Assembly: GCA_003640385.1 (NCBI GenBank)
Contig: RCAB01000114.1
Span: 1-64,000 of the forward strand
Length of the DNA stretch: 64,000 nucleotides
Origin: Setaria digitata
Lineage: Eukaryota > Nematoda > Chromadorea > Rhabditida > Setariidae
Reading direction: 5' to 3'
Positions 29,923 to 44,900 of the stretch are shown in pieces (within the stretch, counting starts at the first letter, position 1; each line of letters begins with the position of its first letter). Under the pieces are notes generated by a model. That model was not told the DNA's origin. It searched no databases and worked only from the letters and a program-made list of their open reading frames with translations. The position numbers and the translations under genes were made by a program.

Positions 29923-32900
29923 TTAATATGAACTAAGAAAATCATCTTCACTAGCATGATAATATGCTATTACACCATTATCCATATTTTCATACGATCT
30001 ACGGGTACATGTAAGATGTGCAACATTTATGGAACGTCTTAAACGTCGTCGAGAATATGTTGCGGAATTTCCCTTATTATTTCCTATATTGTGATTTCCG
30101 AACTGAAAATATTTATATATATATATTTTTAAAAAAGGAAAAACATTAAATAATTTAATGTGTAAAAGTGAGATATGGAACAACGATAAGTTAATCTGCT
30201 TAGAAATAAATATAAAAATTACTAACATTAAAAATGGAAATTCTCCTCTCAAATCAACAGACCGAAATTTTTTTTTTTATTAATTATGACAATAATTAAA
30301 TTAAACTTAAGAAAAAAAAAACTAACAGTTAATCGTAATCATTACAATTAAATTTATCAAGATCTCCTTTTGATTCCTTGTTTTTTCCTTTTTCCTTTTT
30401 CTTTTTTTGTTATCCATAAAATTTAAGCTATAACCTTGCTAGTGCTTAAAACAGCTGCCGGACTTGAGAAACCACTAATAAAACCGGAATCATTCCCAAT
30501 ACCATGATTGCTACTTTCCGGCGAAATACGCTGTGAGCATGTTAACGATAATGCCACTTCCGGTAATGCTGCCATTGCCGTATCCGGTGGTGTTAATGAA
30601 GGTGTGTGCGGTGATTCTGATGTTGGTGGCGCAACAAGACTGCTTGGTGATGGTTTTCGCTTTTCATGTCCACTGTTGGAACCCGTTACAATGTTATGCA
30701 CCGTATTCATATAAGGATATAAAATTTGCTAAAAATAAATTAGTTAGTTAATGAAAAACAATCTATCAGCTTTTTTTCTTTTGGACTTAAAAAATTTGAA
30801 AGAACTCATGAGCAGAATTGATATTAATTAGTATATCTTACATCAGTTACCAATGTTTTCATCATNAAAAAAAAAAAAAAATTTGAATTAGAAAAGAAAA
30901 GAAAGCAGAATTGATATTAATTAGTATATCTTACATCAGTTACCAATGTTTTCATCATTACATACTTCTCCTATTCCGCATGTTAGTTCTCTCCATTGTT
31001 TTTTTCCCTCCCTCTACCATAATGCAGAATATCGGAATTATAATAGAAATAGGAAATAAAAGCATACCGGATCACATCGTAAAACGTTTACAAGAGCATC
31101 CTCCGCATGATGGATAATATCGGCGGAACCAGAACAAATCGCTGCGAATAGCAAACAAATTGCAGCTTGTACCGATGGTACCAAAAATGCAAATTTCTCA
31201 TCTGAAATTATTTAAAAATAGTAATAATACTAATAAGCAAATTCTTAATAGCTCAAAAAAAAAAAAATTCCATTTCTTTAATTTTTTGCTGCAAAAAAAA
31301 ATAAAAAATAAACAAGGAAATGAACAAATCTACATATTAAAAGAATATCAAAAATGGTATTGTAAATCTTATATGAAAATGTAAAAGGAGAAAGAAGGAA
31401 TAAAAAATAATAAAGTAAGTAAAAAATGAAAATTATAAAAAGTACAAAAAAAAAATCAGTTCGATCAATTTGAATTTAATAAAATCTATCGACTAAAACA
31501 CTGAAATTTCATCAGTTGGAGATGGAAACAATTTTAGACAGGAGTAGAGGAATACCAGCAATACATTCCATCTGTTGATGATAAATAAAACTGATCTTGA
31601 TAAGTAGGAATTCGATTGTGGCAAATGTTGGTGATAAATGTTGATAAAATGGTAGAAATATATACATAAATATTAATCTATTAGAAGTGGAAAAGTTATG
31701 TTCTTAAGATCTAGTTTAAGGATTAAGTTTCATGTCTAAAGATTGCCTAATATTTCCGCAAAATTTGCACCTCATAATGTATAAATGTAATTTTAAAACT
31801 GCCAAAAAATGTTTTCTCTACTCAAAATTTCAAAAACTAACAGCTTATTATTATTATTATTTCTTGAGAAAAAGACAAAATCATTCTTTTTAGAAAGAAA
31901 AAAATTGTAACCAATGACTTAACCGATAAAAACCTAACGATAAAAGTTAAAAATGAGAAAAAACGAAAATTTTTTAAGTGAACATTTCCCTCAACGATAA
32001 TAAAAATTTTCCAACAATTTNATTTCTTGAGAAAAAGACAAGACTAATCATTCTTTTTAGAAAGAAAAAAATTGTAAACAATGACTTAACCGATAAAAAC
32101 CTAACGATAACAGTTAAAAATGAGAAAAAACGGAAATTTTTTAAGTGAACATTTCCCTCAACGATAATAAAAATTTTCCAACAATTTTTTTTTTAATATG
32201 ATAAAAATCAATTTTCTATTTTTTTTCTTCCTCATTTTCGTTTTTTTTCTTTTTTTTTGAAACAGCACTTTTCTTTTCCTCTCCACTTTTTTAAAAATAT
32301 TTAACGAAAAAAAAAAACAACTTAGTCAATTACATTGAAAAATTCATTCTATCATTCAAAGTTTTTTTTTTCCTTCCAATTCTCGTTACATCATTGATAA
32401 TTTTTATCATTCATTATCTCTGTATCTCTGCCTCCTTCCCTATCCTCTTTGTTCCACCATCTCATTTTTTTTTTTTTTTTTTTCTTTTCAATCAAACTTT
32501 TTGCTTAAAATACTGGTTTAAAAGATGCAAAGAAATTTATTAAAAGAAAAGAAGAAAAAGACGCTACAGGCTAAAAGAAGAAGATGATGATGGAAAAAAA
32601 GTGTTTCCTCTTAACATTTTCTCCTTGGAACTAATTTTTTCTTTTTTTTTTAACAAAATTTGATTTTCATTTGAATCAGTTTTTTACTTTAGATAAAAAA
32701 AATGAGTTTCGAAAACGAAAAAAGAACAGATAATATGAATAAGATATAATAATTATTATTTGGTAAATATTTCATTATCAAATTTCAACAAAAAGATTTG
32801 TTAAAATTTGATAAAAAATGTGCATATCATGTGTTCTACCTAAAAATATAATTTGAAAGAAATGAACACGATTAAATCGTTCCGAAATATAACTAATCCA

Positions 32901-35900
32901 TTATGATTTTTTTTTTCTTTCTTTGATTCAAGTGATTGATTTCCCAGCTATTTATTTGAAATATTATAAATTTTTATATATTTATTTTTTGATCCATTTA
33001 ATCCAAATACTTATCTGGAAGTGTCTTTTCAGCTTGTAAAATAATTTTTTAAAATTGCACATTTGGTTAAAAAGAAACAATTGTTGATATCTGACAAATC
33101 TGAAAATTTTTACCGAAGACATAATTCAACACCTGTCCGACCTCATATTGTTCTTTGTTATTTCAATTTTAACGACAACTCCTTCTGTTAATACTTTTTA
33201 CACCATTTCATTAATAACATTAATAAAAAAAAAGACCTATCAATGCCACTTTTTCTTTCTTTTTTTTTTTCAATGACATTAATAATATTATTGAAAGTTC
33301 TTTATAGCAATGATAATACCATCCTTAATGATAATGATGACATCGTAAAATATGGATAATGCAATTGAAATTAAAACATTCAGCCTCATGAATTAATTAT
33401 GTACTGACTGAAAATGATTTTCAATGAAATGTAAATTTTAATTCTTTCATTTTCCAAAATCACTTTATATATATATATATTCATTTTGAATGCAAAAACA
33501 CTAAATACTTTTCTTCCTTTCTCCAACTGATTCAGAATGCAAATTAATTAATATACAAGCTGCTAACTGAATGCCTTTATTTTGTGGAATATTATAGGGG
33601 ACTAGTTAACATTAGCCATCTCTTTATAATAATTAATGCATAGTTACCAATTCTGATAGCTATAATAAATCGGTTAAAATAAGATAAATAATTTGACCTA
33701 TGAAACAGAGACAAACTGGGAGAAGAGAGAGAAAAAAAAAAATAAAAGGGCAAATAGTTTGAAGTGGAAATAACTAACGAAAAAAAAAAAAATAATAAAT
33801 GAGGAAGCTATATGAAAAAAATCTATGCTGCTACTAATCTAAGCTTTAATTAGACAAATAAATAAACAAACAAACAGAGAGAAAGCAAACACGCGAGGAA
33901 ATAAATAAACATATAAGCAAACAAATAAACAAGTAAATAAGCATAAAAATAATAAATTAACAGACAAATAAGTAAAAATAAATAAATAAACAAGCAAATA
34001 ATTAAATAAATGGACAAATAAATAGATTAGTAAGTAAAAAAAAAAAAACAGATAAACAAACAAAAAGAAACGAATAAACAAGTAAACAAATCATAAACAA
34101 ATAAATAAATAAATACACGAAGATAAATGATGGATGGATGGATAAATGCTGAGGTAGATGCAGGTGTGCACCTCAAATTCAACGCAGCATGCTATCCGAA
34201 ATCATCATTATCATCATCCCGGTGGCATATATCCCGATGTATAACCCGCGAAAGGGGACAATGGAATGAATGAAGCAGATTGAAGATGTCAAACTAAAAT
34301 TGCTGATATCACTATCTCTTCATTCTCATTCTCGTCTAAATAGTGGAACAGTCTTATACAAACCATTACTATTTCTCTTACTGAATGATGTACATCATCA
34401 CAAACGAGGCAAGCAATTTTTGTCATCATTATTGATGACAAAATGACATTCATTAAATGAATGAAATGCTTCAAGATAATGAAACAAAGAGAAAAAAAAA
34501 AGACACAGGGAGATAGAGAGGGATAGAGAAAAATTAGTCTAAAAATGACTCCACCGGTTGCTCAGTAATTATTACAGATAGAAAATTATGCAAATTTATA
34601 TGGAAAAAGAAAATACTGCTACACAGCTGTTCCATCTTTCCCTTCTTATCCAATTAAAAAACCAATATTATCATCTTAATTAAGTCAAATAATAATTGGC
34701 TGCTAAACAGGAATAAAGCAAAGCTTTCTAAGTTAATTCATTTTAAATTTATTAATTTTGAACTTTAAAAAATGAGATAAAAATGATAGGCAGAGTAAGA
34801 TAAGATTAAGTTAGAGCAGAGAGATGAAAAAATGACATTTAAAGGTATAATATGATAAGTATAAAATAATTCATTCTATAAGTTTAATAATGTTGCGCCT
34901 GAACGATCTCTTAAATACTGAAACTCTTATGTAAAAAAAGAAAAACATTGAAAAACACCTGGTATATTACAAATCAGAAAAAACAGTATAATTTATATTA
35001 TAAAGTAATATAATAAATCAACGGATAAATTATTATTATCAGCTTTATCGAGAAAAAAACAACATAATAATAATTTTTGAAGGTTAAAAATTTACTAATT
35101 ATCAAAACTATATGATGAAAAAAGAGGGATTTGTAAAGCGACCGATTAAGAACAGAAATAAAAATTTATCACCTTTAATTCATAACTTGTTTTTTGAAAC
35201 AGTACCACTTTTCCTTACTTTTTCCATTGCAAATATATAAAATACCTCAAATTTCATAAATAATGACCCTTGAAAAAAAATTTTCTAGTAATCTGACTCA
35301 CTTCATTAAACTAGTAGAACAGCTGTATAACACTCTTTATCCAATTAAATTTCATCTTATAAATAATGCATAATTAAACGAGGGATAATTATTATACATA
35401 TTTAATTAAAATTAATAAATATCCATTTTCATGATAAATTAGTATTGCTGGGACAATATTAATTAATTATTAGTACTACTACAGATTATTGATGAAAAAT
35501 GACAACAGTTCTCGAATTACAATAATAATAAAACTAATGCATTTTATAATAAACATTATTCCCTTTAATACCTCGTTTTATCTTTTGTTATATTTTCGAG
35601 ACATTTAGTTGCTGATGATAATCAATTATCGATGTCATACAAATATATAATGAAATGAATGAGAAATAACCTTGACGTCACGTGCTAAGAGATTACCATA
35701 TCATATCAAATAGAAAAAGGAAATTCTTATCTTTAATCGATCTAGAGAAATAATATTAATATTAACAGTTTTAATATTTGTACAGTTTTACAGTAATATA
35801 AAAATTTACTTTCAATCATGTCTTACAATTCACTATATTAACTCCTTCCCTTAGTTCTTTTCATCCGTTTTTTTATTGTAAAATTTAAGCATAAGTGAAA

Positions 35901-38900
35901 ACTTCATAATTTAAATAATTATCGCCTACCTATTAAACCTGGAACATTTCTTAGGAATTACTCATATGAAGATCATTTAAGCTAAGATAACATAATCCAT
36001 GATTATCAAGCTAGCTAAATGATATGGTCAGGGAAGCTTAAATATTATGACTGAGAAAGCAACCAAAATTTAGCAACAGTAACAATGATTAATGATTAAT
36101 AATAATGATAATAACAATAATAATAGTAATAGCAATAATGATAATAAATAATAATTAAAACAATAAATCATTTAGTCATTTACAGCACTAAAAGCACCTG
36201 AAATAGGAGTAACATTACCGATGAAATGAATATACTTTCAGATGATTCAAAATTTCTTTCACACGAAATGATCATTCCCCCACTTCTCATTTTTTAAAAT
36301 TTAATTTACGCTTAATTGATTAGCACTTTCTTTTTTTTAATAATGGGAAATTTGTGAATAAAGATTTCCCACGCTGTTAAAAATTTTGCATCTATTTTTA
36401 AAATTTTAAATGAACACTTTATCNGATTAGCACTTTCTTTTTTTTAATAATGGGAAATTTGTGAATAAAGATTTCACACGCTGTTAAAAATTTTGCATCT
36501 ATTTTTAAAATTTTAAATGAACACTTTATCAAGGTAGACACAAAATGTTTCAAATTATGTCAAAAGTCGCAGATTTTTATCTTTTCATACTATTTACCAA
36601 AATTTCTATCAAATATCTCTCTGGCCAATTTATTAACTATGTTGCCTTGTTACCGTAATACTCTTAGACACTGTTCCTACTCATATCTTTACTCAATCTC
36701 GAATTCAATTTAATTTCAACCATGCTCGAAGCAAATAACCAAAACGAAAATGGCAAACATCCATTGCTTGTTATTTTATTACAAATTATTTATTATCATC
36801 AATTATTATTATTAAATATTATTATTATTACCATTATCATTACAATTTACTGTTAATTTATTTATTTACTATTATTATTATTATTATTTGTCATTAATAC
36901 TACTATTATCACAATAATTATTTTTACTGCCAAAATTTTTAAAATTATACAATCATAAACTTTNTAATTATTTATTATCATCAATTATTATTATTAAATA
37001 TTATTATTACCATTATCATTACAATTTACTGTTAATTTATTTACTTACTATTATTATTATTATTTGTCATTAATACTACTATTACCACAATAATTATTTT
37101 TACTGCCAAAATTTTTAAAATTATACAATCATAAACTTTGCTATGACTTTTCGCTTATTTCGACTTTATATTTATCTGAAATCATGAAGTGATAAATCTA
37201 AAAATTAAAACTTAACATTTGAAAAGCTGAACTAAATAATATCTTTCATAAAAAAAAAACTTTTTATCCTTTTTGCCTTCCATATTTCCCGCAAATATTT
37301 CGATTAACCTATTCTCAACAAATTATTTATTTCTTTAATATTATTATTAGTCATTCTAAGCATTTTTTTTTTCTGCTAAAAAATATCTTTCGATTCGATC
37401 AGGCTTGTTGACCTTTAGCCTTTGACATACATATCATTTTCCAAAATAGATACATCATCATCATTGAGCAATATAAACCAAAGGTACTCTCTTAAAAAAA
37501 TTATCAAATAAACAAAATGATTTATTAGCTGTACAAATTACAATTAATAGTCTTTTACCTGACCTAATATCCAAAAAAAAGGGAAAAATGTTGATGACAT
37601 GAACGGTAAACAAGGATCACCATTACACCCGCCAATTAATAACTCCATTTCCTTTTTTTTTTTTTTTTTTGCTAATTACTTTAACCCTCTCCTACTGCAA
37701 CGTTTAGTCTCAGCTCTAATTTACCTTTAACCTGTGGTAAACCCTTTTCTGAACTTTCTCCATAACTTGCATTTAATTCTATTCCTTTTTCCCTTTTTTT
37801 CTATGGTTTAACTATCTTATAATTAACTGTAATATCTGATAAAGTGCAAATCAAATACCGTGAAATAAACTATGCTACTTTATTTACCAATTACTCACTT
37901 ATCCTATCATACCACTCCACTGGAGGTCATCCTGATAGCTCCCGGTAGTATCATATCATACCACCAAGCGGTATCAGGATGACCTCCTACGGTGCATTTA
38001 ATAATCCCTTCCCAAGAATCTGCCATATCACTGCATCCGATATCCTGTTACCATACTGTTGTGCTTTTTTACATGCAAAAAAAAAAAAAAGATGACCTAT
38101 TTTAAAAATCTGAAAACTTCTTTTTGAAACTGAAAAGCTAAATTTTTTTTAAATTAAAAAAAAAGAAATAAATTTGGAAATTTTCCTGAATAAAAAAAAA
38201 AAATGAAAACGTTTTTGATTCATATTTTATTTCCATCTCAAGCATAACCACAGATATAAAATATTACTGTTTAGCATTATCAAAACTATTGCTTAAATGA
38301 TAGAAGGAAAAGCTTATCACTTGCTATATGCTTTATTTTCATTTTACACATGAAAGCAAAGCAATAGTAAAAATAAGAGTTCAACAGATGAATGATTGTA
38401 ATAATTTATATTATCAAAATGATAATATCAGTTAAATCGTAAGATTCAACCTGATATCACTAATCCTACAAATTAGCTGATCATAAATGAATCTGAATCA
38501 GACATAAAAGGTGAAATGAAAAGTGAAAGAGTGAAATTTTATTAGTTTTAATTAAAGTTAATCAAAGCTAAGATTATTCACGCTAAAATTAATATTTAAA
38601 TTAAAATTAAAATTACATCATGATACATATATATATATATATATTATATATTATATATATGTACTCCCTACATGCACGCTTCCCCAAACCAGTGAACAAT
38701 TTTCAAAAAAAAAAAGAAAACTGTAGATTAGTTAAATCAAATTACTTTAAATAATTAGTCAAAATTAATTTTAAATGAAAATATTACTGATAAATATAAA
38801 GTTAATATAAATTAATTCATTAATAATTCCCTCATCATTCCTTTGTCGATCCCTTTTTTCCTTTTAATTTCTTTCTATTTCACTCTTTCTTTTTTTCCCC

Positions 38901-41900
38901 TCAATTTTCTAGCGACACCTTTCCTTTCTTTCCTCTTTTTTTCACCCATTCTTCTTCGCAAGATGTTTGATCCACTATTCAAGCAACCACTGGTCATCAC
39001 TTATCGGTCACTGGTCAGTGGTTAGTTGCTTCATCCACATACATGTAGAAGGGAGAGAGAGAGAGAGAGAGAGAGAGAAAATAGTACAGAGATGAATGAT
39101 AAAATTTAAAGTAAATAACAGTAGCTAATAAGAGAGAATGGAAAACAATATATCACTATTGACCTGATGAACATTTACGTCTCTCGCTTTATCTTTATTT
39201 TTTTTACCTGTCTTAGTCTTACCTCATATACCCATCATTTACATAAATCATTTTGAACATTACACTCAAATTTTTTTCGAAATATACATAATTTCCATGA
39301 AAAACTATTCATTTACAGCAGCACTTCTTTTTTTAAGCTACAATTTAAATAAAAGAAAAATAAAAAGTTACTAAAAGTGATTATAAAAGAAAAAAAAAAA
39401 CTGCAGCTGTAATTAAAATAAGGAAGAAAAATATCTATTATTATTAATAATAATAATGAACTAAGTTTTTTTTTGCTATGTCTCTCTGTCAAAAAAAAAA
39501 ATCAAAAATAAAAACAAAAATTCTAATTTAATCTGTCTACGTCTAATCATTTGCCTTTTCCATTCACGTATATATATACTATATGCCATTGTATAAAATA
39601 ATTTTATAATTTTAAAAGATTTATAAAAGCAATTATTAAAAACTTGCTTACTTTTATAATATTATCTGAAAAAAATTGAAATATTTCGAGATTTAATATT
39701 TGAAATGTTTTGAAATTTATTTTCGTTCAGAGAAAACAAAAATACAGAATTTTGTGATAAAAAAGGACGTTTAAATTTATGGTAAAGACAGAGTTGAAGA
39801 AATTTTAAAAATTGAGAACTTTTGGAGAGAGAATTTTTCGAAATTCCTCGAGACATATTAAAACTCAAAAAAAAAAAAAAAAAGAGAACAATAAGAAAAG
39901 CTTAAATTTCAGAAATCTCAAAAAATATAAGTGGTAAAATGGGAAAGTTTGGAATTCATTAAATAAATTTTCGACTTTATGTCATTTTAATCATTAAATA
40001 AACAATCTTTGTTGTCATATTTTCCATTATAAAACATATAGTAAAGTTTGTCAATAAATGTGTTTATTTTTTTGAAATTGTTTATTTGATTTCTTGAATA
40101 AATAGAAATATATGCATTGCACTTTTTGCACTCATTCATCAAAGCCTCTTCATCTTATTCAGAACAAAGCAGTAATTGAATAGATGTTACAGTCAAATAT
40201 AAGCCATTTTCTATCAGTATTGCTAATTTTCCTGCACCAAAGATAAACAAGAATTATCATTTTTCCACTGCTATCAGTTTTTTCAAGAGGGGAAACAAGA
40301 AGAAAAAGAGGAAAAAAAAAACAGAGAGAAAAATGCAATAGTGATAAAAGTACGGATCATAATAAATTATGTTGATGTGTTATCGTTTTCATATTTACAC
40401 TCTTCCAATTTTTCGCTACTATAAAAGGGACAGAGAAAAATTATGATAAATCATGCATCACAATATTATGATAATGAAAATTACCATGATTTTCAGGAAG
40501 AAAAAAAAATGTGGAGGAAAAAAGCGATAAAGATTCAAGGACATATATACTGAGAAAAAAAAGTAGATTTTCGTTTAATAATACTTATCACTCATTTTAA
40601 AATTATCAAAAAAAAAAAGGCATTTTCGAGTTTCTTTATCCTTCTAAATACCAAGAATTTATACAAAAGAAAAAAAAGAAACAGAAGTTTAATAAAGGAT
40701 TATTATGACTTAATTTATATAAAGCTTAATTTCCTTTCATTCCAGAATTAATTCCACAAATTTTGGATGAATAAATGAGTGATTTTATTCCATAAGAAAC
40801 AAAAATTTTTCGTTTTAATGGTTTCATAAAAATCTCACAAGAAATTAAAACTTCATTTTTGCTCCATTTCATGTTAATTGTTAGATAACTATGAAAACTA
40901 TTAAAAATATATGTCATCACAGAATAGTTTGTTGTAAGGTAATTTTAATCATTTGGTAGCGAATTTATTGCTTTGCGAATCATTTTTATATTTATTCTTC
41001 GCAATAATGTAAATACAAAATTTCCTTTTTTTGTTTACTTCTTTTTTTTTTCTTTTTTCAATGAAATTATCTTATCATGCATCGTTACCAGTGCTGTCCT
41101 TGAACTTACAAATTGCGCGTATTATTTCTGTAATCCATATGAAGAAAGTGATTAAATCGTGAATTAAAGTTTTTCAAAAATTTTATTCAAAATTTTTGAT
41201 TTTCTTTCATCAACACTTTAGCAATTGGCATAGTAAAATAACTGTTAGTAAAATAACGGACAGTATTGATTGTAGTCAATTAATTAATATTAAAAATTTA
41301 ACAAATGGCAACAAGGATGAGGCAACTAAGATTATGAATATTGAATAAATTGTTATGTTTATCATCATATGGTATAAATTATAACTAATTTTTCATTACA
41401 TAGTAAAAATTGTCATTAGCCAATTAACAAAATGTGATTAATGAATTAATATATATATACATATATACTTTATTATTTTTGTTTTATATATATATAAAAC
41501 AAGAAATGATAATTATATAATAGTGATCAGCAAAACTTACCATAATTTTATAAGAATTAGTAAATTTATCATATACATTATTACGATAACGGTATAAATA
41601 GTAATAAATTAGTATGCATTCCATTATTAAATAAATTGTAAATATTAATATCAACCCTTCCAGTAATTAATTCATCATGTTTGATATTACCTATGAGTAT
41701 TCGATACAATTATTTTACAGCATACTTTCCCTCTCTTACTTCTTCCTCATCATAAAAATATACTGAATGCAAAAAAAAAGCCGAGAAATTAAAATATCGG
41801 CAAAAATTTCCTGGAATAAATTTATTGTGACAATGAAAAATTGCAACATAACAAAAATTGTTTGTATTTATTTATTCTGTTTACTCTGCTATCATGAATG

Positions 41901-44900
41901 CTATTTGAATTGCCTCTTCTTTTTTTTTCGTCTTTTTCCTTCTTGTCACCTTAATTCTTAATTATATAAAATTGAAAAAAAAAGAGGGTTTCTTGTCAAT
42001 TCTTCAAATAAATATAATTTATTTGTGTCAACCGAACTGAAGGACACAACAAATAACTACTGAAGAAGAGGAAGAAGGAAAAGGGAAAAAAAAATCGTCT
42101 AAATAGTTTTTGTTACTTTTTGGTGACAATTCTTAGCAGCCAAATTATAACAAATTAAGAAATCCTTTTGCTATCATCTATAATAATTTATCAAAATGTC
42201 TCCAACTACTTTTTTTTTTGAGAATAAAAAAAAAGTTTACGTCTACATTTTCCGCATTTTATCGAAATTATCAATGATGAAGCGGCAAAAAGAAAATTTT
42301 TTGTTTGCCTTTCATTAATTTTCCTCCCAAACTTCCAAACTTCTTGATGGCTATCAGTAATCACAACCACTACGCTAATCGTCACCATCGATCACTCAAA
42401 TGATCAAATTCTTCAGTGAATTTTGAGAAAAATTTAACTGGGAAAAAAAGGAAATAATTTCATCGACTACGAAATCTAAAATTTAATTCTTTTAAACAGG
42501 TTTTTATTAATTATAATCGTATTAAAATGAAATTCATCTAGAAGCAAAAAAAAAAATGCAACATCAAAATTGATCTCATCTATTCATCTCAGTGACCTTT
42601 TCGATCAAATTTTTTGGCAGCTAAGAAAAAAAGAAAAAGAAAAGAAAGGAAAAAAACGAACTCATCATGATTAAATAATTAATTAATTAGCTTGGCGTTA
42701 TCTGATAAACACTATATTACTATTATTATTATGCGATTAATAACCGGCAACAAGAATATCAAGAATATCACTTTATGCATTCCTGATCTAAAATGTTGCT
42801 ACTTAATAAAAATTCAATATCTTGATATTCTCCAGTTGGGAAGTGGAAAAAAATTACTATAAATCAATCAAGACTGAAATTAAGTAATATAATATCACTA
42901 ATTACTTATTCTTTTTTTTTTGCCTTCCTTCTAGATCATTCTGTGCGAAATATTTTCCAAAATTTTGCTACAATTTCTAATAAAAACTATTTCTTGAAGA
43001 AAAAAAAAAAAAAAAAAAAAAAAGAAATCTGAAATTTTTTTTTTAGATTTTAAATAATTTTTTTTTTTTTAGCACCAAATTTTACATGGTAATTTTTCAC
43101 GCGCTATTTGTTCTGACAAATTACTTAAGCAGCTGCTAACTCTATGGATATACAGTTTGGTAAAATAAAGCAAGGGAGTAGCATTATATTCATATATATG
43201 AAAAAAAAAGAAGAAAAAAAAAATGTGCCAAATTTTTTTAAAACGAGTTTCGCAAGCTTGAAGGATTTGTTAAGTGTGAAAAATTAAAAAATAATAAAAA
43301 GGAAAAGTTTATAGCAGATGTCACTTTTTTTTTTATACAGTATCCAATCATCTCGTCCCTAAAAATCCGTTTATAATAAGTAATTGCAATAATTTGTAAT
43401 TTTATTAAATAATTACATAAATCACCCACTAACTAGGCACTATTTACAGCAATTATTATTTTAATTAAATGTCATTTTAAAAGTCTCCGATCTTTAATTG
43501 CATTTTTATTTTTATTTTATTTAATTTCCTTCTTTTCCTTTTTTTTTTTTTTTTTTTTCTAAGATAAATTACAGTTTAAGTTAGTTGAAAATAAAAAAAA
43601 AAAAAAAATTTTCTTCTACATTGTCAGTGTTGAAAATTTATTTTAATGTCAATTTATATAAAAAAACTGACAATTATTAATGATATGAAAATTATGGTAC
43701 AACGAATACTGCTGATAGCTTATTGAAATTTAATGAAATCGGTTACATGAAAGAAGAAATACTCGATCAGATTGTTGCATTTTCCAGGATTACCGTATTT
43801 CGCATAGAAGAAAGATATGCGCCAGATATTGAACACAAATTTGAAAATTATTGACCTATTTAAATTTCGTCAATTTTTTGGGACATTTTCTGTCAGTAAC
43901 AGGATATACTAATTACTCATTTATTCTAGAGTTAAATAATTAAGCCGACAATAATCAAGCAAGCCATCTTTGCTTTTTCTTTTTCTTGGTAATTATTATG
44001 ACTAAATTAAAAAAAAAAGAAAACTTCATAGTTATTTTCTACTCAACTGAGTGCCAAATATGGCATCTGCTCGTATACTTACGTCATAAACACTTAAAAC
44101 GACGCCTAATTCAAGTGGATTAATTCCAAAATTACTCTAATCCTGGATGCAAATATGGCCTATGGCTTAAATATGTAACGATAATACACTGGGAAATTGG
44201 AGAAGAAAAAAAAAATCTTCAATAAATTATACTCAAATACATGTAAAACAATTCATATATGGAACTAATGGCAAGTAGTGGAATTTTAATGCTAATGATT
44301 TGAAATTTTATTTTTATTTTTAAACTTTAAATAAAAAATTTTTCACTACATGAAGAGAGAAAATTATTGCACGAAAACTATTACATTCCACAAAATTTAA
44401 TTAAATTTATGCAAAAAAAAACCAAAAATTACGTAACTAAATAAGAATTTGAAATTATTACAATTACTTCAGTAGAAATTAACATTTTCAACATTTTTAT
44501 TCCTTTGATTTCGTAATTTGACAACTAAATTAAATGAAATCAAGAATGATATATAAATCATTTATATATTTACTATTCCTAAAATTTAATGCCTAATCCA
44601 ATTTAAACACATATTTTGATTCAGTTAAATATATAAAAGCTAATCTAAATGAATAAAAAATGTTCCAACCTAAACTAATAAATACGTTTAATTTAAAATA
44701 GATAAATATATCCAGTCAATTGTACCACTTACCGTTAATTGGTAAACTATTCAAGTAAATAAATTACACTAAATAGTCAAATATATATTGTTATTCCTAA
44801 TTATTCCTGAAAATTTTATTGCATTATTAAGCCATACTTCTGCTAATCCTGCCGAACTATTTCAGTGGATATTCAATGGCCGACATAGATCCTTATTTTA

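Noticed and set aside
30508..30751. Plus-strand frames at 30.5-30.75 kb
   Set aside because: Antisense shadows of the Pro/Ser-rich cyclin D exon.
33839..34081. Leu/Phe/Cys-rich minus-strand frame resembling a membrane protein
   Set aside because: It is the translation of an AAAT/AAAC tetranucleotide tract.
34149..34190. TGAGGTAG as a let-7-like microRNA
   Set aside because: Only the seed matches; the rest differs, and the local fold is a 6-bp stem, far too short for a precursor.
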